Source of the DNA: Rhodococcus sp. 06-235-1A
GTDB lineage: Bacteria > Actinomycetota > Actinomycetes > Mycobacteriales > Mycobacteriaceae
Assembly: GCF_002258785.1 (NCBI RefSeq)
Contig: NZ_NOYI01000008.1
Coordinates: 310,001-374,000, forward strand
Direction: 5' to 3'
DNA length: 64,000 nt
Below the pieces are notes generated by a model, which worked only from the letters and a program-made list of their open reading frames with translations, was not told where the DNA came from and made no database searches. Of this stretch, positions 7,706-15,981 are shown one piece after another. The first letter of the stretch is position 1; every line of letters begins with the position of its first letter. A program made the position numbers and the translations under genes.

Positions 7706-9304
7706 ATGACAGCGTCGACGACACAGTCCACCCACCTCACCGGACGGATGATCATCGCCGGCGTCCCGGTCTTCGGTGGCGGCACGCAGATTCACGGAAT
7801 CGACCCCAGTACCGGCGCGAACCTCGAACCCGCCTACGGGCACGGAGACAGCGCCGACGTCGAGAAGGCCTGTGCCGCAGCGGCCGAAGCATTCGCCGAC
7901 TACCGTGCCACCTCCTCGGAGACCCGAGCTCAGTTCCTCGAGACCATCGCCGACAACATCGCAGCTCTCGGCGACACGTTGATCGAGCGCACCGTCGCCG
8001 AGTCCGGACTTCCCGTGGCCCGCATCACCGGCGAGGTCGGCCGCACCACCGGGCAGCTCCGCCTGTTCGCTTCGGTTCTGCGCGAGGGTAGTTGGAACGG
8101 TGCCCGCATCGATCCGGCCCTGCCCGAGCGCACGCCACTCCCCCGCGCCGACATCCGCCAACGGCAGATTCCGTTGGGCCCGGTTGCAGTGTTCGGAGCC
8201 AGCAACTTCCCGCTCGCCTTCTCCGTCGCCGGCGGCGACACCGCCTCCGCCCTCGCAGCCGGATGCCCCGTAGTGGTCAAGGCACACGATGCCCATCCCG
8301 GAACGTCCGAGCTGGTCGGTCGAGCGATCGCCGACGCGGTGTCCTCCACCGGAATGCCCTCGGGCACATTCTCACTACTGTTCGGCTCCGGCCGCGGACT
8401 CGGTACCGCTCTGGTGACCGACCCACGCATCAAGGCCGTCGGATTCACCGGATCACGTTCGGGTGGAACGGCTCTCGTCGCCGCAGCAGCCGGTCGTCGT
8501 GAGCCGATCCCGGTGTACGCGGAGATGAGTTCCATCAACCCCGTGTTCGTCATGGACGGCGCACTCGCCTCCCGCGGGGCCGAACTCGGCCGCGCCTTCG
8601 TCGCATCGCTGACGATGGGCTCGGGCCAGTTCTGCACCAACCCCGGTCTCGTGATCGCCGTCGACGGCCCGGGCTTGCAGTCGTTCACCGAGGCAGCCAC
8701 CGCAGCCGTGCAGCAGTCCACGCCCACCACGATGCTGACCCCGAACATCGCGTCGAGCTTCGCTGACGGTGTCGCCACGCTGTCCGATTCGGTCACCGAG
8801 ATCGCCCGCGGTACCGAAACGGACGCTCCGAATGCCTGCCGCGCAGCATTGTTCGATACCGATGCCGATACGTTCCTCACCTCCGAGGCAGCGCAGGCCG
8901 AGGTGTTCGGCGCCTCGAGTCTCATCGTTCGCTGCACCGATGCACAGCAGGTTCGAGACGTCGCCGCGCTGCTCGAAGGCCAGCTGACCGCCACCGTCCA
9001 CGCCGACGAGTCCGATCACGCCGATGCAGGAAAGCTCCTCTCGGTTCTCGAACTCAAGGCCGGGCGCATCCTGTTCGACGGATGGCCCACCGGCGTCGAG
9101 GTCGGCCACGCGATGGTGCACGGCGGCCCCTTCCCCGCCACCTCCAACTCGCGCACGACATCGGTCGGATCGCTCGCCATCGAACGCTTCCTGCGTCCTG
9201 TTTCCTACCAGGACGTGCCGACTTCCCTGCTGCCCAGCGCAATTGCCGACGGTAATCCCGACGGGATCTTCCGCCGCATCGACGGCCAGCTCACCCAAGA
9301 CTGA
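7706..9304 (+). CDS. 2,5-dioxopentanoate (2-oxoglutarate semialdehyde) dehydrogenase
   Basis: 532 residues of the aldehyde dehydrogenase superfamily, with the longer length typical of NADP-dependent 2-oxoglutarate semialdehyde dehydrogenases. Catalytic residues are visible: Asn167 in ASNFPLAFS, Lys192, Glu273 in YAEMSSINP and the nucleophile Cys310 in [10 protein letters not shown]. It would oxidise 2,5-dioxopentanoate to 2-oxoglutarate, delivering aldarate carbon to the TCA cycle. ATG 7706 is preceded by AGGAG seven bases upstream. KDG dehydratase follows 31 bases downstream, producing exactly this substrate, which supports the assignment. Confidence 0.9.
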   Translation: MTASTTQSTHLTGRMIIAGVPVFGGGTQIHGIDPSTGANLEPAYGHGDSADVEKACAAAAEAFADYRATSSETRAQFLETIADNIAALGDTLIERTVAESGLPVARITGEVGRTTGQLRLFASVLREGSWNGARIDPALPERTPLPRADIRQRQIPLGPVAVFGASNFPLAFSVAGGDTASALAAGCPVVVKAHDAHPGTSELVGRAIADAVSSTGMPSGTFSLLFGSGRGLGTALVTDPRIKAVGFTGSRSGGTALVAAAAGRREPIPVYAEMSSINPVFVMDGALASRGAELGRAFVASLTMGSGQFCTNPGLVIAVDGPGLQSFTEAATAAVQQSTPTTMLTPNIASSFADGVATLSDSVTEIARGTETDAPNACRAALFDTDADTFLTSEAAQAEVFGASSLIVRCTDAQQVRDVAALLEGQLTATVHADESDHADAGKLLSVLELKAGRILFDGWPTGVEVGHAMVHGGPFPATSNSRTTSVGSLAIERFLRPVSYQDVPTSLLPSAIADGNPDGIFRRIDGQLTQD

Positions 9305-9335
9305 CACACCCCACCCAATTCTCGAGGAGATCCCC

Positions 9336-10262
9336 ATGCTCGACGGAGTCCTGTTCTTCCCCGTCACCCCGTTCACCGCTTCCGGTGAAGTCGATTACGA
9401 CCTGCTGGCCGCTCATATCGCGAAGGGTGTCGACGCGGGACCCGGTGGAGTGTTCATCGCCTGCGGCACCGGCGAATTCCACGCCCTCGAAACCGAGGAG
9501 TTCGGCAAGATCGTGCGCACCGCAGTCGACGTCGTCGCGGGTCGCGTGCCGGTCTACGCCGGTGCAGGCGGATCCGTCGCCCAGGCAAAGGCATTCGCGG
9601 CGAGCGCGAAGTCGAACGGTGCTGACGGCATCCTGCTGCTCCCGCCCTACCTGGTGACGATGCCGCAGGCCGGCCTGGTCAACTACACCAAGGCCGTTGC
9701 CGCCGCGTCGGATCTGCCGTTGATCGTCTACAACCGCGGCAATGCCCGCTTCACCGAGGACTCGGCCGTCGAGGTTGCCCAGCTGCCGACCGTCGTCGGA
9801 TTCAAGGACGGCACAGGCGATCTCGATCAGGTCGGTCGCATCGTCCGCGCGGTGCTGGATGCACTCGAGCCGTCGGGCAAGCCCTTCCAGTTCTTCAACG
9901 GTCTGCCGACCGCGGAGGTCTCGCAGCAGGCCTACCGCGCAATTGGTGTCACGCTGTACTCCTCTGCGACGTTCGCCTTCGCACCCGAACTGGCGCTGGC
10001 GTTCTACCGGTCACTCGACAGTGGTAACGACAAGCTCACTGCCGCACTGCTTCGCGAGTTCTTCCACCCGCTGGTTCGCCTGCGCGACAAGGTCCCCGGT
10101 TACGCCGTCTCGCTCATCAAGGCGGGCGTGACGATGGAAGGGATCGAGGCAGGCCCCGTGCGCCCGCCACTGGTGGACATCAGTGCGCCGCACCTCGAGG
10201 AACTGACCGCCATCGTCGCCGCCGGCCGGGCCGTGTTGGCCGATGAGCTCGCGGTGCACTGA
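9336..10262 (+). CDS. kdgD: 5-dehydro-4-deoxyglucarate dehydratase (decarboxylating)
   Basis: 308 residues of the dihydrodipicolinate synthase/N-acetylneuraminate lyase family. The Schiff-base lysine is Lys157 in GFKDGTGD, the catalytic tyrosine is Tyr132 in IVYNRGN, and the substrate-binding TGE motif is at about 45-47 (CGTGEFHAL). It dehydrates and decarboxylates 5-dehydro-4-deoxyglucarate to 2,5-dioxopentanoate. The start at 9336 has GAGGAGA six bases upstream. Its TGA overlaps the ATG of the next gene by one base. The GFKDGTGD context and placement between 2,5-dioxopentanoate dehydrogenase and a glucarate-dehydratase relative distinguish it from true DapA. Confidence 0.9.
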   Translation: MLDGVLFFPVTPFTASGEVDYDLLAAHIAKGVDAGPGGVFIACGTGEFHALETEEFGKIVRTAVDVVAGRVPVYAGAGGSVAQAKAFAASAKSNGADGILLLPPYLVTMPQAGLVNYTKAVAAASDLPLIVYNRGNARFTEDSAVEVAQLPTVVGFKDGTGDLDQVGRIVRAVLDALEPSGKPFQFFNGLPTAEVSQQAYRAIGVTLYSSATFAFAPELALAFYRSLDSGNDKLTAALLREFFHPLVRLRDKVPGYAVSLIKAGVTMEGIEAGPVRPPLVDISAPHLEELTAIVAAGRAVLADELAVH

Positions 10263-11530
10263 TGCAAGATCCGGTCCTGATCACCGGCGCTCGAATCACC
10301 CCGATCGCCTTCGTCGACCCGCCGTTGCTCAACACGGTCGGCGTGCATCAGCCCTACGCACTGCGCGCGATCATTCAGCTCGACACCGATGCCGGTGTCG
10401 TCGGGCTCGGTGAGACCTACGCCGACACTGCGCATCTGGCTCGTCTCGACGCGGCGGCCCAGGCCATCACCGGCCTGGACGTGTTCGCACTCAACGCCAT
10501 TCGAGACGCTGTCGACACCGTGTTGGGGACGCTGTCGATCACCGGCGGAGACGGCGTTGCCGGAATGATCACCACGGCCAGCACCACCGACCGAGTGTTC
10601 TCCCCGTTCGAGATCGCCTGCCTGGACGTTCAGGGCAAAGTACTGGGTCGACCGGTGTCGGATCTGCTCGGCGGAAAGGTCCGCGACTCGGTTCCGTTCA
10701 GTGCGTATCTGTTCTACAAGTGGGCAGCGCATCCCGGCCGGCAACCCGACGAATGGGGTGAGGCCGTCGACCCGGCCGGACTGGTACGGCAGGCGCGAAA
10801 GATGATCGACGAGTACGGCTTCGAGGCCATCAAGGTCAAGGGTGGTGTCTTCCCGCCCGACGAGGAGATAGCCGGAATCAAAGCGCTCCGGGAAGTATTC
10901 CCCGAGCTGCCGCTTCGACTCGACCCCAACGCCGCGTGGACGGTCGACACCTCCATCCGCGTCGCTTCCGAGCTCGACGGCATCGTGGAGTATCTGGAAG
11001 ATCCGACACCGGGACTCGACGGGATGGCCGAGGTCGCGCGGGAAGCGAAGATGCCACTGGCGACCAACATGTGCGTCGTCGCCTTCGATCACCTGAAGCC
11101 TGCCGTGGTGAAGGACTCGGCGCAGGTGGTGCTGTCCGACCATCACTACTGGGGTGGTCTGCAGCGCTCGAGGTTGCTCGCCGGAATCTGTGACACTTTC
11201 GAGCTCGGACTGTCGATGCACTCGAACAGCCACCTCGGCATCAGCCTGGCGGCCATGGTTCACCTTGCCGCAGCAACACCGAACCTGACCTACGCCTGCG
11301 ACACGCACTGGCCGTGGAAGCACGAGGACGTCATCGTGCCGGGAGTGCTGAACTTCGTCGACGGCGCAGTGCCCGTTCCCAGCGGGCCCGGTCTGGGCAT
11401 CGAGATCGACGAGGATGCGCTGGCGGCGCTGCATCAGCAGTACCTCGACTGCGGTATTCGCGACCGCGACGACACCGGATACATGCAGAGCATCGACCCG
11501 AGTTTCGAGAACACCTGCCCGCGCTGGTAG
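10262..11530 (+). CDS. Glucarate dehydratase-like enolase-superfamily enzyme (second copy)
   Basis: 422 residues. It keeps the full glucarate dehydratase set: Lys191-x-Lys193 (IKVKGG), Asp221 and Asn223 (DPNAAW), Glu246, Asn269 (TNMC), Asp293 and His320 (MHSNSHLG). Outside these motifs it differs much from the canonical gudD at 6071, for example YACDTHWPW against AIDTHWIW. A different aldarate (idarate, altrarate or similar) or a helper role is likely; paralogues of glucarate dehydratase with low activity are known in enterobacteria. It is translationally coupled to KDG dehydratase (TGATG overlap), so its product is expected to feed that enzyme. Confidence 0.82.
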   Translation: MQDPVLITGARITPIAFVDPPLLNTVGVHQPYALRAIIQLDTDAGVVGLGETYADTAHLARLDAAAQAITGLDVFALNAIRDAVDTVLGTLSITGGDGVAGMITTASTTDRVFSPFEIACLDVQGKVLGRPVSDLLGGKVRDSVPFSAYLFYKWAAHPGRQPDEWGEAVDPAGLVRQARKMIDEYGFEAIKVKGGVFPPDEEIAGIKALREVFPELPLRLDPNAAWTVDTSIRVASELDGIVEYLEDPTPGLDGMAEVAREAKMPLATNMCVVAFDHLKPAVVKDSAQVVLSDHHYWGGLQRSRLLAGICDTFELGLSMHSNSHLGISLAAMVHLAAATPNLTYACDTHWPWKHEDVIVPGVLNFVDGAVPVPSGPGLGIEIDEDALAALHQQYLDCGIRDRDDTGYMQSIDPSFENTCPRW

Positions 11531-11565
11531 GACGTGGCGCAACAACGATTCACGGTGTTTCGTAG

Positions 11566-12444
11566 CTACTCGTTCGGAACCTGCTCCAGGTACTTGTCGG
11601 CAATGTCGTCACTCGTCGTCAGCCAGGCGTCGGGTTGTGCCGCGAGGTACTCGAGCGCGCGGTCGAGGTATTTGTGCCGAAATGGTTGTCCGATGACGAA
11701 GGGATGCAACGCAATGGCCAGGACGCGTCCACTCGTGGCCGAATCGGCGCGCAGCTGTTCATAGGCGTCGACGACCATCTGGAGAAAGTCCGGTCCGGTC
11801 ATTCCTTTGCCGAACACGATCAGGTCGTTGAGTTCGACGGAATAGGGCACCGACAGCATGCCCGGAACGGTGAGCGGATAGGGCTGGTCGTCGTTCGTCC
11901 AGTCGAGAACGTAACGGTATCCGAGCTCGGCCAGAATTTCCGGCGTCTGGTGAGTCTCGGTCAGACCCGGGCCCATCCAGCCACGCGGCGCGCGCCCTGT
12001 AGCCGAGCGGATGCTGTCGGTTATTTCGCTCAACACACGATGCTCGTCCTGCACATCGATACCGTTGTGCAGTCTCGAATTCGTCCGCCCGTGCGCGACC
12101 CAGGTCCAATCGCGCTCGAGGCCGGCAGCAACGATCTGCGGATACTGCTCCACAACAGACGAATTGAGCAATACGCTTGCCGCGAGCCCGTGCCGGTCCA
12201 AACTGTCGATAGTGCGCCAGATTCCGACACGGGCACCGTAGTCACGCCATCCATGGTTGAGGGCATCGGGCTTCAGCTCCGCGGAGCCGGGCCATATGCT
12301 GGTCGACGGCTCGTCGAACAAGAAGTGTTCTACGTTGAGACCGATATACACCGCCACACGCGCACCGTTCGGCCACTCGATGGGTGGTCGGTCCACGATC
12401 GGGCTGTAGTCGTACGGTGGCACGGACCTCGTCCTGTCGTTCAT
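11566..12444 (-). CDS. Polysaccharide deacetylase family protein (allantoinase/PuuE-like)
   Basis: 292 residues with the NodB-like deacetylase fold: PNGARVAVYIGLNVEHF near the start, a central GWMGPGLTETHQTPEILAEL segment and ALHPFVIGQPFRHKYLDRAL near the end. This cytosolic subgroup, without a signal peptide, includes PuuE allantoinases and formamide-type hydrolases rather than cell-wall enzymes. The start at 12444 is the only good one. It is divergent from a MerR gene, with a MerR-type operator between them. The gene converges with the glucarate-dehydratase-like gene across 35 bases. The substrate is unknown; a purine or N-acyl compound is possible. Confidence 0.75.
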   Translation of the reverse strand: MNDRTRSVPPYDYSPIVDRPPIEWPNGARVAVYIGLNVEHFLFDEPSTSIWPGSAELKPDALNHGWRDYGARVGIWRTIDSLDRHGLAASVLLNSSVVEQYPQIVAAGLERDWTWVAHGRTNSRLHNGIDVQDEHRVLSEITDSIRSATGRAPRGWMGPGLTETHQTPEILAELGYRYVLDWTNDDQPYPLTVPGMLSVPYSVELNDLIVFGKGMTGPDFLQMVVDAYEQLRADSATSGRVLAIALHPFVIGQPFRHKYLDRALEYLAAQPDAWLTTSDDIADKYLEQVPNE

Positions 12445-12460
12445 GGTCGACACCGTAGGA

Positions 12461-12498
12461 CCTGACACCGATGTCAGAGGCAACTGTCGAGGTATAAC
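12461..12498. promoter_or_regulatory. Divergent promoter with MerR-type operator
   Basis: The perfect dyad CTGACA-N4-TGTCAG occupies 12462-12477. On the minus strand it fills a long 20-base spacer between TTGCCT and TACGGT, as in MerR-activated promoters, with TACGGT only seven bases before the deacetylase ATG. On the plus strand TATAAC (12493-12498) lies six bases before the merR ATG. Both transcripts therefore look leaderless. Confidence 0.62.
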
Positions 12499-12504
12499 CG
12501 ACGT

Positions 12505-12897
12505 ATGCGAATCGGAGAACTCGCCGTGCGAACGGGTGTGAGTGTGCGCTCGCTGCGGTACTACGAACAGCAGGGACTGCTCGCGTCCAACCGCACGTCC
12601 AGCGGACAGCGCGTCTACTCGGAGTGGGCCGTCGATCGAGTCGTGCATATTCAAGAACTGTTCGCGGCGGGTATCGCGAGCAAGACCGTGAGCGCACTCC
12701 TGCCTTGTATGCGCGATGTGGACGGTGGACCGGCTGCCACAGCAACCGACAAGCTGGCCGAGATGCTGGCAGCCGAGCGCGCACGAATCGACGAGGCAAT
12801 CCGGAGCCTGGAAGTCTCGCGAGGTGTGTTGGACGACGTCATCGATTCGGCCAGACCTGACGCAAGACCAGGGCATTCGCGTCACCCTCAGGTGTGA
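12505..12897 (+). CDS. MerR family transcriptional regulator
   Basis: 130 residues. The N-terminal winged helix MRIGELAVRTGVSVRSLRYYEQQGLL is textbook MerR, followed by a dimerisation helix (LAEMLAAERARIDEAIRSLE). The C-terminal part is short with a single cysteine (in LLPCMRDVDGG), so it is not a classic metal sensor; small-molecule sensing is more likely. It is divergent from the polysaccharide deacetylase and probably activates it by twisting the long-spacer promoter. Its 3' end overlaps the convergent tetR gene by 10 bases. Confidence 0.85.
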   Translation: MRIGELAVRTGVSVRSLRYYEQQGLLASNRTSSGQRVYSEWAVDRVVHIQELFAAGIASKTVSALLPCMRDVDGGPAATATDKLAEMLAAERARIDEAIRSLEVSRGVLDDVIDSARPDARPGHSRHPQV

Positions 12898-13463
12898 GGG
12901 CCCAGTCTGTCCGTTCCGTTCGAGACGCCGACCTTACGAAACAGCAGATCGATGATCGTCCGTTTCGACGCCTCGTCCTGTGGGTGCGTCAGCATGGCCT
13001 CGATGACGAAGACGATCATGCGGGTCGCCGGTTCGATGTCGGCGTCATCGAACCCGCCGTTGCGTAGTTCGACGGCGATCCACTGTTCCCACAGACCATG
13101 GAAGTCGTTGTGCCATTTGTCGATACAGGCAGACACCGAGGTGCGCGAGTGGACCGTGTCGACCAGTCGGTGATATCTCTCCAGCTCGTCCACGACCCAG
13201 AGAACCTGCTCGGTCACCGACGTGTCGGCGAGGGCAACGAACCGACTCAGCGCATCGGCGTGGATCTCGTCCAGCACGCCGACCAGTAGCTCGTCCTTGT
13301 CTCCGAAATACCAATAGATCGTATTGGTCGTCACTCCGGCAGCGGCAGCGATCCGCCCCATCGGGGTGTTCTCGTAACCGTCGTCGACGAACAGCGACCG
13401 AGCCGCGTTCACGATCTCGGAACGCTTTTCGGCGCGATCGACGGGTCGACTGTTGCGCGGCAT
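12888..13463 (-). CDS. TetR family transcriptional regulator
   Basis: 191 residues. The helix-turn-helix is at about 12-58 (AEKRSEIVNAARSLFVDDGYENTPMGRIAAAAGV, then TNTIYWYFGDKDELL). The rest is a helical ligand-binding domain. It is divergent from the alpha/beta hydrolase at 13545; the 81 bases between the start codons contain a large two-box palindrome, so repression of both genes is expected. Its 3' end runs 10 bases into the convergent merR gene. Confidence 0.88.
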   Translation of the reverse strand: MPRNSRPVDRAEKRSEIVNAARSLFVDDGYENTPMGRIAAAAGVTTNTIYWYFGDKDELLVGVLDEIHADALSRFVALADTSVTEQVLWVVDELERYHRLVDTVHSRTSVSACIDKWHNDFHGLWEQWIAVELRNGGFDDADIEPATRMIVFVIEAMLTHPQDEASKRTIIDLLFRKVGVSNGTDRLGPHT

Positions 13464-13476
13464 TCCACGATCCGAT

Positions 13477-13523
13477 CTTGATCGGCATTCAAGAGAGTGC
13501 TAGCTTCTTGAATGCCGATCAAG
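13477..13523. promoter_or_regulatory. Double TetR-type operator between divergent tetR and hydrolase genes
   Basis: CTTGATCGGCATTCAAGA (13477-13494) and its perfect reverse complement (13506-13523) flank an 11-base centre. Each 18-bp arm is itself a dyad (CTTGA-N7-TCAAG), so the region offers two identical operator boxes in opposite orientation, one nearer each gene. Confidence 0.78.
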
Positions 13524-13544
13524 GACCCGAAAAAGGACGACCGA

Positions 13545-14471
13545 ATGAGCGCCGACGACCAGCCCGAATACCGCCGTACCGACGAATGGTTCGATTCGGA
13601 GGGCGTTCGTTGCGCGGTCGCGGTGTATCGACCGACCGGCACGTCGGCCGATGCTCCTGCCGTGGTCATGGCCCATGGATTCGGCACCCCGCGCGCAGTA
13701 CGCCTGTATGCCTACGCCGAGGTGTTCGCCCGTGCCGGCTACACGGTTCTCGTCTTCGACTACCGCCATTTCGGCGACAGTGACGGACAGCCGCGCCAAC
13801 TCCTCGACATCGGTAAGCAGCTCGTCGATTGGACCAACGCCGTCGCGTACGCCCGGACCCTGGACGGCATCGACTCCGCTCGCATCGTCGGTTGGGGTAC
13901 CTCCTTCGCCGGCGGGCACGTGCTCACCCGGGCGGGTACGGGTGAGAATTTCGCCGCCGTGATCGCACAGGTTCCGCACGTCGACGGATTGGCTGCCGTG
14001 CGTGCGACCGGACTTCGGCGCACCATTCGAGTTGCTCCATCTGCCGTGGTCGACCAGATCCGCGCACTGCTCGGACGCTCCCCTCGCTACGTCGAATCAG
14101 TGGGCGCCCCAGGGGACGTCGCGGTCATGTCCACTCCCGACGCCGCGCCCGGGCGCGACCTGCTCCTCGCCGAGTCCGGACTGAAGGCCGGGGACTACCC
14201 GGAAACCGTTGCCGCACGGGTTCTTCTACGTATCGGGCTGTACTCGCCGGGCAAGACCGCGTCGGACATCGCATGCCCGGTCCTGATGCAGATCATGTCC
14301 GAGGACGCCGTCACTCCAGCGGCGGTGGCAGAGAAAGTCGCGCGCAAGATCTCCGACGTGACCGTGCACATCCACAAGGGTGGTCATTTCGACCCGTACG
14401 TGCAGCCGTTGTTCCCGGTCATCGTCGCCGAGCAGCTCGAGTTCCTGAAGAGGACTGTTCCGGTGCGCTAA
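13545..14471 (+). CDS. Alpha/beta hydrolase
   Basis: 308 residues. The oxyanion strand VMAHGFGTPR, the core strand YTVLVFDYRHFGDSDG and the nucleophile elbow GWGTSFAGG are visible, with an acid region near MSEDAVTPAA and a histidine in HKGGHFDPY. The elbow has serine two positions after threonine (G-T-S-F-A-G), consistent with an active hydrolase. Its substrate is unknown; the xylose-esterase/dienelactone-like subgroup often handles lipophilic esters. ATG 13545 has AAAGGA upstream; an in-frame ATG at 13512 lies inside the operator and is rejected. It is controlled by the divergent TetR. Confidence 0.82.
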   Translation: MSADDQPEYRRTDEWFDSEGVRCAVAVYRPTGTSADAPAVVMAHGFGTPRAVRLYAYAEVFARAGYTVLVFDYRHFGDSDGQPRQLLDIGKQLVDWTNAVAYARTLDGIDSARIVGWGTSFAGGHVLTRAGTGENFAAVIAQVPHVDGLAAVRATGLRRTIRVAPSAVVDQIRALLGRSPRYVESVGAPGDVAVMSTPDAAPGRDLLLAESGLKAGDYPETVAARVLLRIGLYSPGKTASDIACPVLMQIMSEDAVTPAAVAEKVARKISDVTVHIHKGGHFDPYVQPLFPVIVAEQLEFLKRTVPVR

Positions 14472-15139
14472 TTCACCCGCTTCTCGGACACTGTGTTCGT
14501 CAGCGGCGCAACGATATTGGTGAGCATGGTCGCGATGGTGCCCACGACGATGCGACGCTCTGCGACATATCCGTTCTGATACCACGTCATCGCGGTGTGG
14601 CTGATGCCGCCGATGGCGGCGGTCGCAAGCAGGTCGACATCCATATCGGGCCCCGACGGTACGTCGCCCGCGAACGTGCGGAGGTAACCGAGCAGCAGTG
14701 TCCCGAATTGCTGCATCACCGTCAGATACGTCTGCTCGACACGAGGGCTGACACCGAGCACCTCCATCCACACCACGCGCGCCAGATGCGGGTCTTCGAC
14801 AACCTGAAAGAACGGTTCGAGCAACTGCTTCGCAACAGCCCCGAGACCACTGTCAGGATCCACCTCTGCCATAGCCTCGGACACCGAGTCCGTCAGTCGC
14901 GCAATGCATTCTGCGTAGACAGCGAGCAGGAGATCCTCGGTCTTGTCGAAATACTGATAGAAGTGGCGGTCGGCGATCTTTGCCTCGCGGCACAGTCCAC
15001 GGACGGTCGCGGCTCGGTACCCTACGCTGCCGAAGACGCGCAGTCCCGCGTCCAGCAGTTGTCTGCGTCGCCGGTCGTCACGGTCGGAAGCACTCTCACC
15101 GCCGTAGGCGCGGCCGGCCGCTTCGGACACCGTGCTCAT
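14468..15139 (-). CDS. TetR family regulator of the monooxygenase operon
   Basis: 223 residues. The DNA-binding domain spans about 18-65 (RRQLLDAGLRVFGSVGYRAATVRGLCREAKI, then DRHFYQYFDKTEDLL). It is the third gene of the monooxygenase-SDR-tetR operon, its ATG overlapping the SDR stop by four bases, so it is an end-product-level feedback regulator of that operon. Palindromes at 17502-17530 ahead of the first gene are the expected targets. Its stop overlaps that of the convergent hydrolase by two bases. Confidence 0.85.
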   Translation of the reverse strand: MSTVSEAAGRAYGGESASDRDDRRRRQLLDAGLRVFGSVGYRAATVRGLCREAKIADRHFYQYFDKTEDLLLAVYAECIARLTDSVSEAMAEVDPDSGLGAVAKQLLEPFFQVVEDPHLARVVWMEVLGVSPRVEQTYLTVMQQFGTLLLGYLRTFAGDVPSGPDMDVDLLATAAIGGISHTAMTWYQNGYVAERRIVVGTIATMLTNIVAPLTNTVSEKRVN

Positions 15140-15981
15140 GAGCGTCGGGCATCCAGTTCGGCAGTCAGACGGATCAATTCGGCGTCCCGCTCCATCGCGG
15201 CGTCCATGATCGGGTTGACGATGCCGCGCAGTATCGAGATCGGAATCCAGCGACCGGGCACGGTGATACGCGCAGCCCGCCGTCCGATACCTCGAACGGC
15301 CACGCGGGCGAGCTTGTCGGGGGTGATCGGGCGGAGCAGCGGCGTGGGGAAGGCGCGGGCTGTCATGGCCGTCGCGACGTCGTCGCCGCCGAACGCGACC
15401 TCGGCGATCGGAGTTGCCACCCACCCCGGATACAGCACCCCCGCTGTCGCCTTCGTGCCGGCGAGTTCCGCACGCAGAGCACGACCGAGCTGTTCGACCG
15501 CCGCCTTCGATGCCGCGTACGGCGCATTCGCCAGGCCGTTGAGGTACGCGTACGTGGACGAGGTGAGCAGCACGTAGCCCCCGGACTCGACGATGTGAGG
15601 AAGGGCGGCACGCACCGTGTTCCACACGCCGATCAGGTTGACGCCGATCACCCGCTCGAACACTCCGTCCTCTATCGACCGAACGGTCGATGCCCTGGCA
15701 CCGCTGGAGATTCCGGCGTTTGCCATCACCACGTCGAGCTTGCCGAAGGTGTCGATCGCGGTCGCGACGGCCGCGTCGAGCTGCTCCCGCACGGTGACGT
15801 CGGCATAGGCGATTGCCACGCGTTGGTTGCCCAGCTTCGCCGCCACCGACTCGAGATCGGTCGACTCCATGTCGACCAGAACGATCGAGGCACCGCGTCG
15901 ATGCAGTGCGGTCGCCACGGCGGAACCGATGCCGCCTGCCGCTCCGGTGATCAGCGCTACCTGTCCGGTGTGCTTGCTCAT
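15136..15981 (-). CDS. Short-chain dehydrogenase/reductase
   Basis: 281 residues. The cofactor motif TGAAGGIG, NAG motif (MANAGISSG), catalytic serine in LTSSTYAYL and YxxxK (YAASK) are all present. Asp at VDMES after strand 2 suggests NAD preference. It is coupled by ATGA overlaps to both the Baeyer-Villiger-type monooxygenase upstream and the TetR downstream. A plausible role is oxidising an alcohol to the ketone attacked by the monooxygenase, as in cyclic-alcohol or steroid-like degradation. That pairing is inferred. Confidence 0.87.
   Translation of the reverse strand: MSKHTGQVALITGAAGGIGSAVATALHRRGASIVLVDMESTDLESVAAKLGNQRVAIAYADVTVREQLDAAVATAIDTFGKLDVVMANAGISSGARASTVRSIEDGVFERVIGVNLIGVWNTVRAALPHIVESGGYVLLTSSTYAYLNGLANAPYAASKAAVEQLGRALRAELAGTKATAGVLYPGWVATPIAEVAFGGDDVATAMTARAFPTPLLRPITPDKLARVAVRGIGRRAARITVPGRWIPISILRGIVNPIMDAAMERDAELIRLTAELDARRS

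Noticed and set aside
13512..13544. Earlier ATG for the alpha/beta hydrolase
   Set aside because: It lies within the right arm of the operator and has no ribosome site, while ATG 13545 has AAAGGA at good spacing.
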